Part shown: in pieces, positions 54,891 through 64,000 of the stretch
Layout of the letters: each line of letters starts with the position of its first letter
Position numbering within the stretch: the stretch's first letter is position 1
Source: Methylomonas albis
GTDB taxonomy: Bacteria > Pseudomonadota > Gammaproteobacteria > Methylococcales > Methylomonadaceae
DNA: 64,000 bases
Reading direction: 5' to 3'
NCBI RefSeq assembly: GCF_014850955.1
Contig: NZ_JACXSS010000001.1
Coordinates: 5,296,836-5,360,835, forward strand
Position numbers and translations under genes: made by a program
The notes under the pieces: model-generated
The model's database searches: none
Told to the model about the DNA's origin: nothing
The model's input: the letters and a program-made list of their open reading frames with translations, nothing else

Positions 54891-56671
54891 ATTTTGCCGA
54901 TTTTCATTTCCTGCGGCCCTGGTGCTTACTGGCATTACTGCCGGCCGTGCTGTTTTTGATCTTGTTGGTGCGGCATCGGCAAGGACGCGGCAACTGGAGC
55001 GAGGTGTGCGATGCCGAGTTGCTGCCCTTTATTTTGCAAGACAAACCGCTGCAAGCATCGCGCGGCCCTTTGTTTGGCGCCGGCTTTGCCGCATTGCTGA
55101 CCATCATCGCTCTGGCCGGCCCGACCTGGCAACGCTTGCCCGGCCCGGCCGTCAGAAACGATGCTGCGCTGGTGATTGCGCTGGATTTATCCAAATCCAT
55201 GGATGCCGCCGACATCAAACCCAGCCGTATCGGTAAGGCCCGTTACAAAATCGCCGATTTACTGAAGCAGCGCAAGGACGGTCAGACCGCACTGCTGGTT
55301 TACGGCGGCGATGCCTTTACCGTCACACCGTTGACCAACGATACCGCTACCATCGATAGCCAGCTAAGCGCTCTGACTACCGACATTATGCCCAGCCCCG
55401 GCAGCAATACCGGTGTGGCACTGAATGCGGCGGCGGCCTTGCTGCGCCAGGCCGGCTTGGTCAAAGGGCATATTTTGCTGGTAACCGACGGCGCCGATGC
55501 CGACGTGGCTGAGCAGGCCGAACATTGGCTGGGCGATTACCGGCTCTCGGTATTAGCTATGGGCACGCCGGAAGGGGCACCTATCCAGCTGCAAGGCGCA
55601 GGTTTTTTGAAGGATAGCAATGGCTCTATCGTGGTCGCCAAGCTGAACGAAGCGGCGTTGAGCACGCTGGCCCAGCATGGCCGTGGCATTTATCAGCCTG
55701 TGACGGCAAACGATGCGGATGTGGATAATTTGGGGCGTTTGTTCAATAGCGCCGAAACCGGTAACGAAAATTTGGATGGCAATTTGTTGCTGCAACAATG
55801 GGATGAAAAGGGCCCCTGGCTGTTATTGCTGGTGTTACCGTGGGCGGCTTTGCAATTTAGAAAAGGTTTGTTATTGGCATTGCTGTGTTTATTGCCATTG
55901 CCGAAGAATAGCTACGCGCTGGATTGGCAAAGCCTGTGGCGAACGCCAGATCAACGTGCCCAGCAGGCTTTCGATAGCCAGCAATATCAACAAGCCGCAG
56001 AACAGTTCGACAATCCGAACTGGCGCGCCGCCGCTCAATACAAGGCTGGTAATTTCCAAGAAGCCGCCGAAACCTTGAAAAACAGCCAAACTGCGGAAGG
56101 CCATTACAATCGCGGCAATGCGCTGGCCCAGGCCGGCCAATTGCAAGAAGCCGTGCAAGCTTATCAGCAGGCCTTGCAACTCGATCCCGGCCATCAGGAT
56201 GCAAAATTCAATAAGGAACTTGTCGAGAACAAGCTGAAAGAACAGGAACAAAAACCGCAGGACAATAATCAACAAAACCAGCAAGACAAAGACCAGCAGC
56301 AGTCGGCCGATCAACAGCAAAAACAGCAAAAGCAGGATGGGGAATCGGGTCAAACCGATAAAGATTCGCAACAGGAACAAAAACCACAAGACAAACAACC
56401 CTCCGAAGTAAAGCAGGACGCTGAACAGAACAAAGCGGCAGAAGATAAGCAGCAGTCCGAAGCCGAGGCCAAACAACCAGCGCAGCCGGCCAAGCAAGAA
56501 CCTACCGAGACCGAAAAAGCCGCACAAGCTACGGAAAAAGACGAAACCCAGCGCGCTAACGAGCAATTATTGAAGCGCATACCCGACGAGCCGACCGGCT
56601 TATTAAAGCGAAAATTCAAATATCAATACGGTCAGCGCAATCGAGCAAACCAGTCCGGACCGGCGTGGTAA
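54887..56671 (+). CDS. batB: VWA-TPR membrane protein BatB/BatC-type fusion
   Basis: A 594-residue membrane protein. The start at 54887 overlaps the batA stop. It has two N-terminal helices, a VWA domain with MIDAS ALDLSKSMDAADI (DxSxS kept) and LLVTDGADADV, a helix near 310-325, then TPR repeats (HYNRGNALAQAGQLQEAV) as in BatC, and a very polar, glutamine-rich C-terminal tail (about 455-594). The fusion of BatB with BatC-like TPRs is common in gammaproteobacteria. Low-complexity Q/K/E coding in the tail looks natural rather than a sign of transfer. Confidence 0.85.
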   Translation: MNFADFHFLRPWCLLALLPAVLFLILLVRHRQGRGNWSEVCDAELLPFILQDKPLQASRGPLFGAGFAALLTIIALAGPTWQRLPGPAVRNDAALVIALDLSKSMDAADIKPSRIGKARYKIADLLKQRKDGQTALLVYGGDAFTVTPLTNDTATIDSQLSALTTDIMPSPGSNTGVALNAAAALLRQAGLVKGHILLVTDGADADVAEQAEHWLGDYRLSVLAMGTPEGAPIQLQGAGFLKDSNGSIVVAKLNEAALSTLAQHGRGIYQPVTANDADVDNLGRLFNSAETGNENLDGNLLLQQWDEKGPWLLLLVLPWAALQFRKGLLLALLCLLPLPKNSYALDWQSLWRTPDQRAQQAFDSQQYQQAAEQFDNPNWRAAAQYKAGNFQEAAETLKNSQTAEGHYNRGNALAQAGQLQEAVQAYQQALQLDPGHQDAKFNKELVENKLKEQEQKPQDNNQQNQQDKDQQQSADQQQKQQKQDGESGQTDKDSQQEQKPQDKQPSEVKQDAEQNKAAEDKQQSEAEAKQPAQPAKQEPTETEKAAQATEKDETQRANEQLLKRIPDEPTGLLKRKFKYQYGQRNRANQSGPAW

Positions 56672-56743
56672 ATCCGCAGGCCGATCACCAGGGGCGAGGT
56701 ACCGCAAGCTCAATACTCTTTTAAATTTCGAGGCGATGAGACC

Positions 56744-58042
56744 ATGGATATTGGCCTGATACTGATTTTGATCCTGATCAACGGCGTGTTTGCGATGTCG
56801 GAAATGTCGCTAGTGTCTTCCGGCCTGGCTCGCTTGCAGAAACTGGCCGGCGAAAAACGTCCGGGTGCGCGTACCGCGTTGAAGCTGCACAAAGATCCAT
56901 CGCGATTTTTATCCACCGTGCAAGTCGGCATTACCTCGGTCGGTATTCTCAGCGGCGCCTTGGGCGAAGAGGCTTTGACCGAGCCGCTGTATCGTCAACT
57001 ATTAAATTTTCCCCTGTTGGTGCCCTATGCTCAGAGCATTGCCCTGATTGCGACGGTATTTCTGCTTACCTATTGTTCGGTCGTGGTCGGCGAACTGGTA
57101 CCCAAGCGTCTGGCCTTGCTGCATCCGGAACGTATCGCGATCATCATCGCCCAACCTATGCATACGCTATCGAGGATCGCCAGTCCCTTGGTCTGGCTGC
57201 TGTCATCCTCCAGCACCTTGATACTGCGGATTTTCGGCGCACATCGGCCGCCGCAGACCAGTATCACCAACGAAGAAATCAAATTACTGATGGAAATCGG
57301 TGCGGAATCCGGGGTGTTTCATGCCAGCGAAAGCCATTTGGTCGGCAACATCTTGCAACTGGACGAACAAATGCTTGGCGCAGCCATGACGCCGAGACAG
57401 CAAATATATGCCATTGATTTGAGCGATACCGAGGCGGCGGTGCGCGAGAAAATTGCTGACTGTCCGTATACCCGAGCGGTGATCTACCGGGACAGCCTGG
57501 AAAATGTGGTAGGAATCTTGCTTCGCAGTGATCTGCTGAAGCTGGCGATGGCCGGCGCAGCCTTGGATATAGCGCCTATCTTGCACGCGCCGCTGTATGT
57601 GCCGGAATCGATGACACTGAGCCAGTTGCTGGGATTCTTTCAGGAAAAGCGGACCGATCTGGCATTGGTTGTCAACGAATACGGCGATATCGAAGGCTTG
57701 GTGACGCTCAGCGATGTGTTGAAAGCTATCGTCGGTCACCTGCCCAGTCGCACCAATCTGGACATTGACGTGGTGCAACGCGCCGACGGTTCGTGGTTAG
57801 TGGATGGCGGTTTATCGATACAGCGCTTGAAAACGGTAGTCGGCATGGACGGCAATTTGCCTGGCGAGGCCGACAGCACCTATCACACGGTCGGCGGTTT
57901 CATCCTGTTCTACCTGGAAAAAATTCCCCAAGTAACGGATAACTTCGAATTTCGGCAATGGCGTTTCGAGATCGTCGATATTGACGGCACCCGCATCGAC
58001 AAGGTGTTGGTTAGCCAAAAACTGCCCGAGTCTACAGTTTAG
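56744..58042 (+). CDS. CNNM/CorC-type (DUF21-CBS-CorC_HlyC) membrane protein
   Basis: A 432-residue membrane protein of the hemolysin-related CNNM/CorC family, thought to move magnesium or cobalt. The N-terminal DUF21 domain (to about 190) has three to four helices and the conserved SEMSLVSSGLARLQKLA and VVGELVPKRLAL. Two CBS repeats follow (about 205-330) and then the CorC_HlyC domain (about 345-425, TVGGFILFYLEKIPQ). The true hemolytic role is doubtful. It follows batB by 72 bp and precedes an RND metal-efflux pair. Confidence 0.9.
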   Translation: MDIGLILILILINGVFAMSEMSLVSSGLARLQKLAGEKRPGARTALKLHKDPSRFLSTVQVGITSVGILSGALGEEALTEPLYRQLLNFPLLVPYAQSIALIATVFLLTYCSVVVGELVPKRLALLHPERIAIIIAQPMHTLSRIASPLVWLLSSSSTLILRIFGAHRPPQTSITNEEIKLLMEIGAESGVFHASESHLVGNILQLDEQMLGAAMTPRQQIYAIDLSDTEAAVREKIADCPYTRAVIYRDSLENVVGILLRSDLLKLAMAGAALDIAPILHAPLYVPESMTLSQLLGFFQEKRTDLALVVNEYGDIEGLVTLSDVLKAIVGHLPSRTNLDIDVVQRADGSWLVDGGLSIQRLKTVVGMDGNLPGEADSTYHTVGGFILFYLEKIPQVTDNFEFRQWRFEIVDIDGTRIDKVLVSQKLPESTV

Positions 58043-58178
58043 CGTTTCGCCAAGGGGCGCTTGTCGACCTAAAGCGCAATAGGCAACACCCAAACTGGCC
58101 GATAAGCTTGCCTGCATTGGGCAGCGTCGGCCCTTAATTAATTGTTTGAAAAACATAAGTTTGCTTAAAGGAAATACC

Positions 58179-59315
58179 ATGAAAGCCAAGCTCCAGACTC
58201 CATTTCGCGTCAGCTTGTTTATGGCTGCGCTGTTTTTGCTGAGTTTTACCTTGCCTGCGGTCGGCGCGGACCATAAGCCGGTATTGGAAGCCTCGCCCGC
58301 CTTGTTGAAGTTGTTGAGCATTGCCGAGATCAAGCCCGGCGAAGTTGCTGAATCCTTGAATCTGTCGGCCCGAGTGGAGCTGGACCAGGCACGGGTGGCC
58401 CGAATCGGAGCATCGGTTACTGGACGGATTACCGAAATTAACGCGATGCTCGGTCAGGCTGTGAAAAAGGGTGAACGCCTGGCGCTATTGAATAGCACTG
58501 AGTTGGGTAAAGCCCAGTCGGATTATTTAAAAGCGGCGTCGCAAGTCAATTTACGCCGGATTACTGTCAAACGCGCCGAGCGCTTGCTGGAAAGCGGCGT
58601 GATTGCAGAGGCCGAATTTCAGGAGCGGCAGGGCGTGTTGACCGAGGCGGATGTGGATTTGCGCGCCGCTAGCGATCAACTGCGGGTGATGGGCATGAGC
58701 GAAGCCGATTTGCAGCGCCTGGACAAACAACGCAGCATTCATTCGTTCTCGCCGGTTACCGCCAGCATTGACGGCGTAGTGATCGAACGTAACGTCGCCA
58801 TAGGCCAGGTGGTGCAGCCGGCGGACGCCTTGTATACGGTCGCGGATTTGTCGCAGCTGTGGCTGGTCGCGGAAATTCCCGAACAACAAGCGCATTGGGC
58901 GCGGCAAGGCGACCAAGCCCTAGCCGAGGTACCGGCGCTGCCCGGGCAGGAAGTTAGCGGCAAGCTAATTTATGTTGCCGATATGGTGGATTCCGACACT
59001 CGTACGGTGACAGTGCGCATGGCCCTGTCCAATCCGCAGCGTCTGTTCAAGCCGCAAATGCTGGCCACCTTGAAAATCAGCAAGCCCGGCTCGCAAACAT
59101 TGATCGTGCCCAGTCAGGCAGTGGTCAGGGAAAACGATCGGGATTTCGTGTTTGTACAAACCGCTGCCGCGCGCTTTGAATTGCGCCCGGTACGTTTGGG
59201 CCGCGAAGAAGCTCAGAAAAGGCCTTTGCTGGAGGGCTTGAAAGCCGGAGAAAAGATCGTGATCGGCGGCGCCTTCCATCTGAATAACGAGCGTCTGCGC
59301 GGTACTTTGGAGTAA
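58179..59315 (+). CDS. RND periplasmic adaptor (membrane fusion protein)
   Basis: A 378-residue periplasmic adaptor. AAAGGA precedes the ATG at 58179, and a signal peptide follows (FMAALFLLSFTLPAVGA). The lipoyl half (GASVTGRITEINAMLGQAVKKGERLALLNS) and its partner, with an alpha-hairpin between, and the beta-barrel segment (VSGKLIYVADMVDSDTRTVTVRMAL) are typical of CusB/CzcB proteins. The outer-membrane partner (CusC/CzcC type) is not nearby. Its gene is followed after 3 bases by the pump gene. Confidence 0.9.
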   Translation: MKAKLQTPFRVSLFMAALFLLSFTLPAVGADHKPVLEASPALLKLLSIAEIKPGEVAESLNLSARVELDQARVARIGASVTGRITEINAMLGQAVKKGERLALLNSTELGKAQSDYLKAASQVNLRRITVKRAERLLESGVIAEAEFQERQGVLTEADVDLRAASDQLRVMGMSEADLQRLDKQRSIHSFSPVTASIDGVVIERNVAIGQVVQPADALYTVADLSQLWLVAEIPEQQAHWARQGDQALAEVPALPGQEVSGKLIYVADMVDSDTRTVTVRMALSNPQRLFKPQMLATLKISKPGSQTLIVPSQAVVRENDRDFVFVQTAAARFELRPVRLGREEAQKRPLLEGLKAGEKIVIGGAFHLNNERLRGTLE

Positions 59316-59318
59316 TTG

Positions 59319-62300
59319 ATGATTAATGGATTGATAGAAACGGCATTAAAGCAACGTATCCTGGTGGCGGTGCTGGCAGTGGCGGTCACTCTATTCGGCG
59401 TACGCGCCGTACAGCAGTTGTCGGTCGATGCGTTTCCGGATGTCACCAATATCCAGGTACAAATCGCCACAGAAGCCACCGGCCGTTCGCCCGACGAAGT
59501 CGAACGTCTGGTTACCGTACCGCTGGAAATAGCCATGGCGGGTCTGCCCGGTCTGGAAGAAATGCGCTCTTTGAACAAAAACGGCCTGTCGTTGATTACC
59601 TTGATTTTCACCGACAGCACCGAAGTATATTTTGCCCGGCAATTGGTGATGGAGCGGCTTATCGAAGTTAAGCAGCAGATGCCGGAGGGCATTAATCCAG
59701 TGCTGGGGCCGGTTTCCACCGGTTTGGGCGAGGTCTATCAATATACTTTGGAACGCGACGACGACGGCCAGCGGGCCTTGACCCAGGAAGAATTGCAACA
59801 GCGCCGCGAAGAGCAGGACTGGGTGGTGCGGCCGTTACTGCGCGGGATTCCCGGCGTGGCAGAAATCAATTCTCAGGGCGGTTACGTCAAGCAATATCAA
59901 GTGTTAGTCGACCCTAACCGCCTGCACCATTACCGGATTTCCTTGCATGAGGTATTTGAGGCGCTGTCCCGCAACAATGCGAATAGCGGTGGCGGCGTGT
60001 TACCGCATTATGCTGAGCAATATCTGATTCGCGGCGTCGGTTTGATCAACGAAGTAAACGACATTGGCACTATCGTTTTGAAAGAAGAAAACAGCGTGCC
60101 GGTGCATATGCACGATGTCGCCGAAATCAAGATCGGCCACGAAGTGCGAGTTGGCGCGGTCCTCAAGGACGGTTATACCGAAGCGGTCGGCGGCGTAGTA
60201 ATGATGCTGCGTGGCGGCAATGCCAAGGAAGTGGTCAGTCGCATCAAGGAACGCGTCGCGGAAATCAACGCCAAGGGCATGCTGCCCAACGATCTGAAAA
60301 TCGTTTCCTATTATGATCGTAGCGATTTGGTCGATGCAGCTTTGCATACCGTCACCAAAGTGCTGCTGGAGGGCATGGTATTGGTGGTGATTGTATTATT
60401 TTTGTTTTTGGGCGATGTGCGCTCCAGTTTAATCGTGGTCAGCACCTTGATCGTCACGCCCTTGGTCACGTTTATTGCGATGAATCAGCTCGGTCTTTCT
60501 GCCAATTTGATGTCGCTGGGCGGCTTGGCGATTGCCATCGGCTTAATGGTCGACGGTTCGGTGGTGGTGGTGGAAAACGCTTTTCGTTTACTGGGCGAAC
60601 GCAAGGGCGGCGCAACCAGTCGGGTAAAAGTGGTGATGACCGCCGCACAGGAAGTGGCGACGCCGGTGTTGTTCGGTGTTGGTATCATCGTGCTGGTGTT
60701 TTTGCCGCTGATGACATTGCAAGGCATGGAAGGCAAGATGTTCGCCCCGCTGGCCTATACGATCGCTATTGCTTTGCTGATTTCGCTGGTGGTGTCACTG
60801 ACTTTGTCGCCGGTGCTGTGTGCTTTTTTACTGGAGGGTCATGACGGTGAACACGATACCCGGCTGATTGCCTTTATCAAACGCCATTATCTGCGCTTGC
60901 TGGATTGGGCGATGGCCAATCGGCTGAAAGTGGTGGGCGGTGGGGTCGGCGTGTTTGTCGCGACCCTGGCCTTACTGCCTTTGCTTGGCACATCGTTCAT
61001 TCCGGAAATGAAGGAAGGTTCCATCGTGCCGGGCATTAACCGGATGCCGAATATTTCCCTTGAAGAAAGCATCAATGTGGAAATGCAGGCGATGAAAATG
61101 GTGATGGAAATTCCCGGCGTGAAAACCGTGGTCAGCGGCGTGGGGCGCGGCGAAAGCCCGGCTGATCCGCAAGCGCAAAACGAATCCACGCCTATCGTCA
61201 CATTGAAGCCGCGTGCGGAATGGCCGAAAGGCTGGAATCAGGATGACATTGCCGACGCGATGAGCGCGAAGCTTACTGAAAACTTGCCAGGCATGCAGGT
61301 GGTGATGGCGCAGCCGATTTCCGACCGAGTAGACGAAATGGTGACCGGCGTGCGCTCCGATGTGGCGGTGAAAGTGTTTGGCGATGACTTGGCCGAATTG
61401 AAACGGTTGGCGGACACGATTGCCGGCGTCGCCAACGACGTGAACGGCGCCCGCGATATTCGGGTCGAACGCCTGACCGGTCAGCAATATTTGAATATCA
61501 CAGTGGATAGACAAGCCATCGCCCGCCACGGTTTGAATGCATCGGACATTCACGATGTCATAGAAACCGCGATAGCCGGCAAGGTGGCTACCGAGATTTA
61601 TCAGGGCGAGCGGCGTTTTTCGGCGGCGGTGCGCCTACCCGAACAATTTCGGAATAATATAGGCGCTATCGATGCATTGATGCTGACATCCGCGAACGGC
61701 GCTCGGGTGCCGCTGGGTGATGTCACCAAGATTACCTTAAACGACGGTCCGGCCCTGATCAGCCGGGAGATGGGCAAGCGCCGCATCGTGGTGGGTATCA
61801 ACGTCCGCGACCGGGATTTAGGCGGTTTCGTTGCCGAGTTGCAAAAAGCTGTGGCCGACAAAGTGCAATTGCCGGAAGGCTATTATCTGCAATGGGGCGG
61901 CCAATTTCAGAATATGGAGCGGGCCTTGGGTCATTTGCAGATGATTATTCCGGTCACTATTGCGGCGATTTTCTTTTTGCTATTTATGTTGTTTAAATCG
62001 CTACGCTTCGCCGCCTTGATTATTCTGGTGCTGCCGTTTGCGTCGATTGGCGGCATCATCACGCTGTTTCTCAGCGGCGAGTACCTGTCGGTACCGGCTT
62101 CGGTGGGATTTATCGCCTTGTGGGGCATAGCGGTGCTGAATGGCGTGGTGTTGGTATCGTATATCCGCTCGCAGCGCGAAAGCGGCCTGAGCCTGGAGTA
62201 TGCAATACGCCGCGGTTGCGAACAGCGTTTTCGGCCGGTGATGATGACCGCTACGGTGGCTTTGCTGGGTTTGGTGCCGTTTTTATTCGCCATCGGCCCC

Positions 62301-62444
62301 GGCTCGGAAGTGCAAAAGCCCTTGGCTATTGTGGTAATCGGCGGTCTGATCAGCTCGACGTTGCTGACGCTGGTAGTATTGCCAGTGTTATACGGCTGGT
62401 TCGATGATCGCCGTGATGTACATAAACCTTTTTCGATGAAGTAA
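59319..62444 (+). CDS. heavy-metal RND efflux pump (CusA/CzcA family)
   Basis: A 1041-residue inner-membrane proton antiporter that exports metal ions. The start, MINGLIETALKQR, is the HME-type N-terminus; DAFPDVTNIQVQIATEA follows. The TM4 segment GLAIAIGLMVDGSVVVVENA carries the proton-relay aspartate, and the C-terminal part has SEVQKPLAIVVIGGLISS. The first large periplasmic loop starts after TM1 and the second after TM7. Which metal is carried cannot be told (Cu/Ag, Co/Zn/Cd); there is no methionine cluster typical of Cu pumps. It is co-transcribed with the adaptor and ends one base before batD. Confidence 0.9.
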   Translation: MINGLIETALKQRILVAVLAVAVTLFGVRAVQQLSVDAFPDVTNIQVQIATEATGRSPDEVERLVTVPLEIAMAGLPGLEEMRSLNKNGLSLITLIFTDSTEVYFARQLVMERLIEVKQQMPEGINPVLGPVSTGLGEVYQYTLERDDDGQRALTQEELQQRREEQDWVVRPLLRGIPGVAEINSQGGYVKQYQVLVDPNRLHHYRISLHEVFEALSRNNANSGGGVLPHYAEQYLIRGVGLINEVNDIGTIVLKEENSVPVHMHDVAEIKIGHEVRVGAVLKDGYTEAVGGVVMMLRGGNAKEVVSRIKERVAEINAKGMLPNDLKIVSYYDRSDLVDAALHTVTKVLLEGMVLVVIVLFLFLGDVRSSLIVVSTLIVTPLVTFIAMNQLGLSANLMSLGGLAIAIGLMVDGSVVVVENAFRLLGERKGGATSRVKVVMTAAQEVATPVLFGVGIIVLVFLPLMTLQGMEGKMFAPLAYTIAIALLISLVVSLTLSPVLCAFLLEGHDGEHDTRLIAFIKRHYLRLLDWAMANRLKVVGGGVGVFVATLALLPLLGTSFIPEMKEGSIVPGINRMPNISLEESINVEMQAMKMVMEIPGVKTVVSGVGRGESPADPQAQNESTPIVTLKPRAEWPKGWNQDDIADAMSAKLTENLPGMQVVMAQPISDRVDEMVTGVRSDVAVKVFGDDLAELKRLADTIAGVANDVNGARDIRVERLTGQQYLNITVDRQAIARHGLNASDIHDVIETAIAGKVATEIYQGERRFSAAVRLPEQFRNNIGAIDALMLTSANGARVPLGDVTKITLNDGPALISREMGKRRIVVGINVRDRDLGGFVAELQKAVADKVQLPEGYYLQWGGQFQNMERALGHLQMIIPVTIAAIFFLLFMLFKSLRFAALIILVLPFASIGGIITLFLSGEYLSVPASVGFIALWGIAVLNGVVLVSYIRSQRESGLSLEYAIRRGCEQRFRPVMMTATVALLGLVPFLFAIGPGSEVQKPLAIVVIGGLISSTLLTLVVLPVLYGWFDDRRDVHKPFSMK

Positions 62445-64000
62445 ATGATCAATTTTATGCATAGACATTATTGCGCGCGGATTCTGTTCGGTCTGTTAAT
62501 GCTGTTGACTACAGCGATACAGGCGGCGGAGATTCAAGTAGCGGTTGATCGTAATCCGGTCAGCCTGAACGAATCGTTTCAGCTTACCTTCACCGCCAGC
62601 GACGAGCCAGACGGCAACCCGGATTTCACGCCCTTACAGGACAATTTTCAAATCATCAGTCAACAACGCAGCAGTAACTCGTCCTGGGTCAACGGCCAGA
62701 GCAGCCGCAAGGAACAGTGGATCGTTAGGGCAATGGCCAAACAAGCCGGCGATCTGTTGATTCCGCCGATTGCTTTCGGTGCCGATAGCAGCAAGCCTTT
62801 GAAGTTGGTGGTTAGCGAAAATACCGCTGCGCCGCAAGGCAATGACGAGATATTTCTGGAAGTAACCGCTACGCCCGAACAACCCTATGTGCAGTCGCAG
62901 GTGTTGTACACGCTGAAGTTGTTCCGCAAGGTACAGATTACCCAAGCCAGCCTGAGCGAACCGGAGATCAAGGATGCGCTAGTCGAAAAGCTGGGTGACG
63001 ACAGTACCTATGCCACCCAAGTCAAGGGCGTGGATTATTGGGTGACCGAACGCAAATATGCGATTTTTCCGCAGCAAAGCGGCGTATTTACCATTGCACC
63101 GTTGATTCTGAATGCCGAATACTTGAGCAATCAACGCCAACCGCGTTTTAACGGCTTCTTCAATCGGCCGGATACGGAAACCCGGCGGGTGGCCTCCAAA
63201 GCAATTACCTTAAACGTGCAAGCAGTGCCGGCTAGCTTTAAAAGCCCGAATTGGTTGAGCGCGGAATCTTTAACGCTTAGTGAAACCTGGTCCGACGCCG
63301 GCTTGCAAACCAAAGTCGGCGAGCCGTTGACCCGCACGCTCACCCTAAGCGCGAAAGGCGCCACGGTGGGGCAACTGCCGGAGCTGCTCGGCAAAACCGC
63401 AATCGACGGCATCAAAACTTATCCCGACCAACCGTTGCTGAAGGAAGATAAGCAAAGCGACGGACTGACTGCGCGGCGCGAGGAAAAAATTGCGTTCATC
63501 CCTTCCAAGCCCGGCGAATACACCTTGCCGGCGTTGGACATTGTTTGGTTCAACACCAAAACCCAGAAAATGGAAACTGGGCACCTGCCTAGTGTCAAGC
63601 TGAAGGCCCTGGCCAGTGCCGAAGATACGCAAACCTCTGCGCAGCCCGCTGCGGCCGATGTGCAGCCGGAGCAGCCAAATAGCCAAATAGCCGCATCGCC
63701 GATTACCGTTACCAGCAGCGGCGACACCCTCTTTTGGCAGGGGTGTCGGCGACCTTGGCGCTGGGCTGGTTGCTGACTATTGTCGTGTTTTATCGCCGCC
63801 CGTCTGCCAAAGGTACAACCGCCAAGCTCGCTGAGGTTTTGCCGGAAACCGCCATAGAAAAGACCCTGAAACGCGCTTGCTGGGAAACAACCCGCAGGCC
63901 GCCAAGCAGGCCTTGCTGAAGTGGGGTAAGGCCGAGTTCGGCGCGGTGAGTTTGGGCGCGATTGCGGCTCATTGCTCTGCGGCGCTCCGCGAAGAGATTT
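62445..64000 (+). pseudogene. batD: BatD-type protein, with two frameshifts and running off the window
   Basis: A BatD (DUF7939-type) periplasmic protein: signal peptide (LLMLLTTAIQAAE), then Ig-like domains with VDRNPVSLNESFQLTFTAS and LFRKVQITQASLSEPEI, and a C-terminal helix (LALGWLLTIVVFYRR). The frame is broken twice. Near 63740 one G is missing in a G run (TGGCAGGGG|TGTCGG), and near 63880 one base is missing before TTGCTGGGAAACAACCC. In the corrected frame the sequence reads GVSATLALGWLLTIV and then LLGNNPQAAKQALLKW, as expected. The 3' end is outside the window. Either this is a decaying gene or these are sequencing errors; both sites are single-base indels. Confidence 0.8.

Noticed and set aside
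1..64000. tRNA, rRNA, CRISPR array or riboswitch
   Set aside because: No cloverleaf with CCA-like ends, no regularly spaced repeat-spacer array and no known riboswitch core was seen by eye.

Overview
The window looks like chromosome of a gammaproteobacterium. The block rpmB-rpmG, gshB-tonB-yqgE-ruvX-pyrR-pyrB-pyrC' has the gammaproteobacterial gene order, and the abundance of GGDEF proteins, the RND pump and the Bat operon would fit a methanotroph such as Methylomonas. No methane-oxidation gene is present, so the genus is an inference. No rRNA, tRNA or CRISPR array was seen.

Layout. 1-9.3 kb: the 3' part of a giant secreted multi-Ig protein containing a nearly perfect 2946-bp tandem duplication, then a small lipoprotein. 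9.4-12.5 kb: two decayed IS3-family elements. 12.7-25.5 kb: mostly ordinary genes (YiiX-like hydrolase, sodB, lspA-ileS, a FIST/diguanylate-cyclase pair, nitroreductase, a second diguanylate cyclase and small membrane proteins). 25.6-30 kb: gene decay, with a short-chain dehydrogenase broken by a nonsense codon and a 280-bp insert, and a REP-associated tyrosine transposase broken by two short inserts. 29.6-34.0 kb: a complete chromosomal integron. A divergent integrase gene (intI) and an attI region lead into minus-strand cassettes with recognisable attC sites; one attC is split by a group IIC-attC intron in the opposite orientation. 34.0-35.3 kb: a 165-bp MITE with perfect 19-bp inverted ends and a CTAA target duplication, a ParE/Phd-type toxin-antitoxin pair, and a related repeat. 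35.4-64 kb: housekeeping and envelope genes: rep, a DegP/DegQ protease, a cNMP-rhodanese protein, ribosomal proteins L28 and L33, glutathione synthase, TonB, pyrimidine genes, then moxR-DUF58-(GGDEF/EAL)-DUF4381-batA-batB, a CNNM/CorC protein, an RND metal-efflux pair, and batD, which is frameshifted and runs off the window.

The most interesting signal is a family of very small inserts of 16-19 bp, form CTTGTGCCC-(loop)-TGGGTA. Each copy lies cleanly inside another sequence whose unbroken form can be inferred: twice in one IS3 element, once in the REP-associated transposase, and once in an intergenic repeat. The arms are conserved and only the centre varies, which suggests a very small mobile hairpin repeat. 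The second main signal is the integron: four AGGCA-N4-TGCC palindromes at 41/30/41-bp spacing lie between attI and intI.

How the parts work together: rpmB/rpmG and gshB-to-pyrC' are compact operons of core metabolism. The Bat set (MoxR chaperone ATPase plus DUF58, VWA and TPR membrane proteins) probably forms one envelope-stress complex. The GGDEF/EAL proteins point to heavy cyclic-di-GMP signalling. The integron, IS, intron, REP transposase and MITE explain the concentration of broken genes in 9-12 kb and 25-35 kb.
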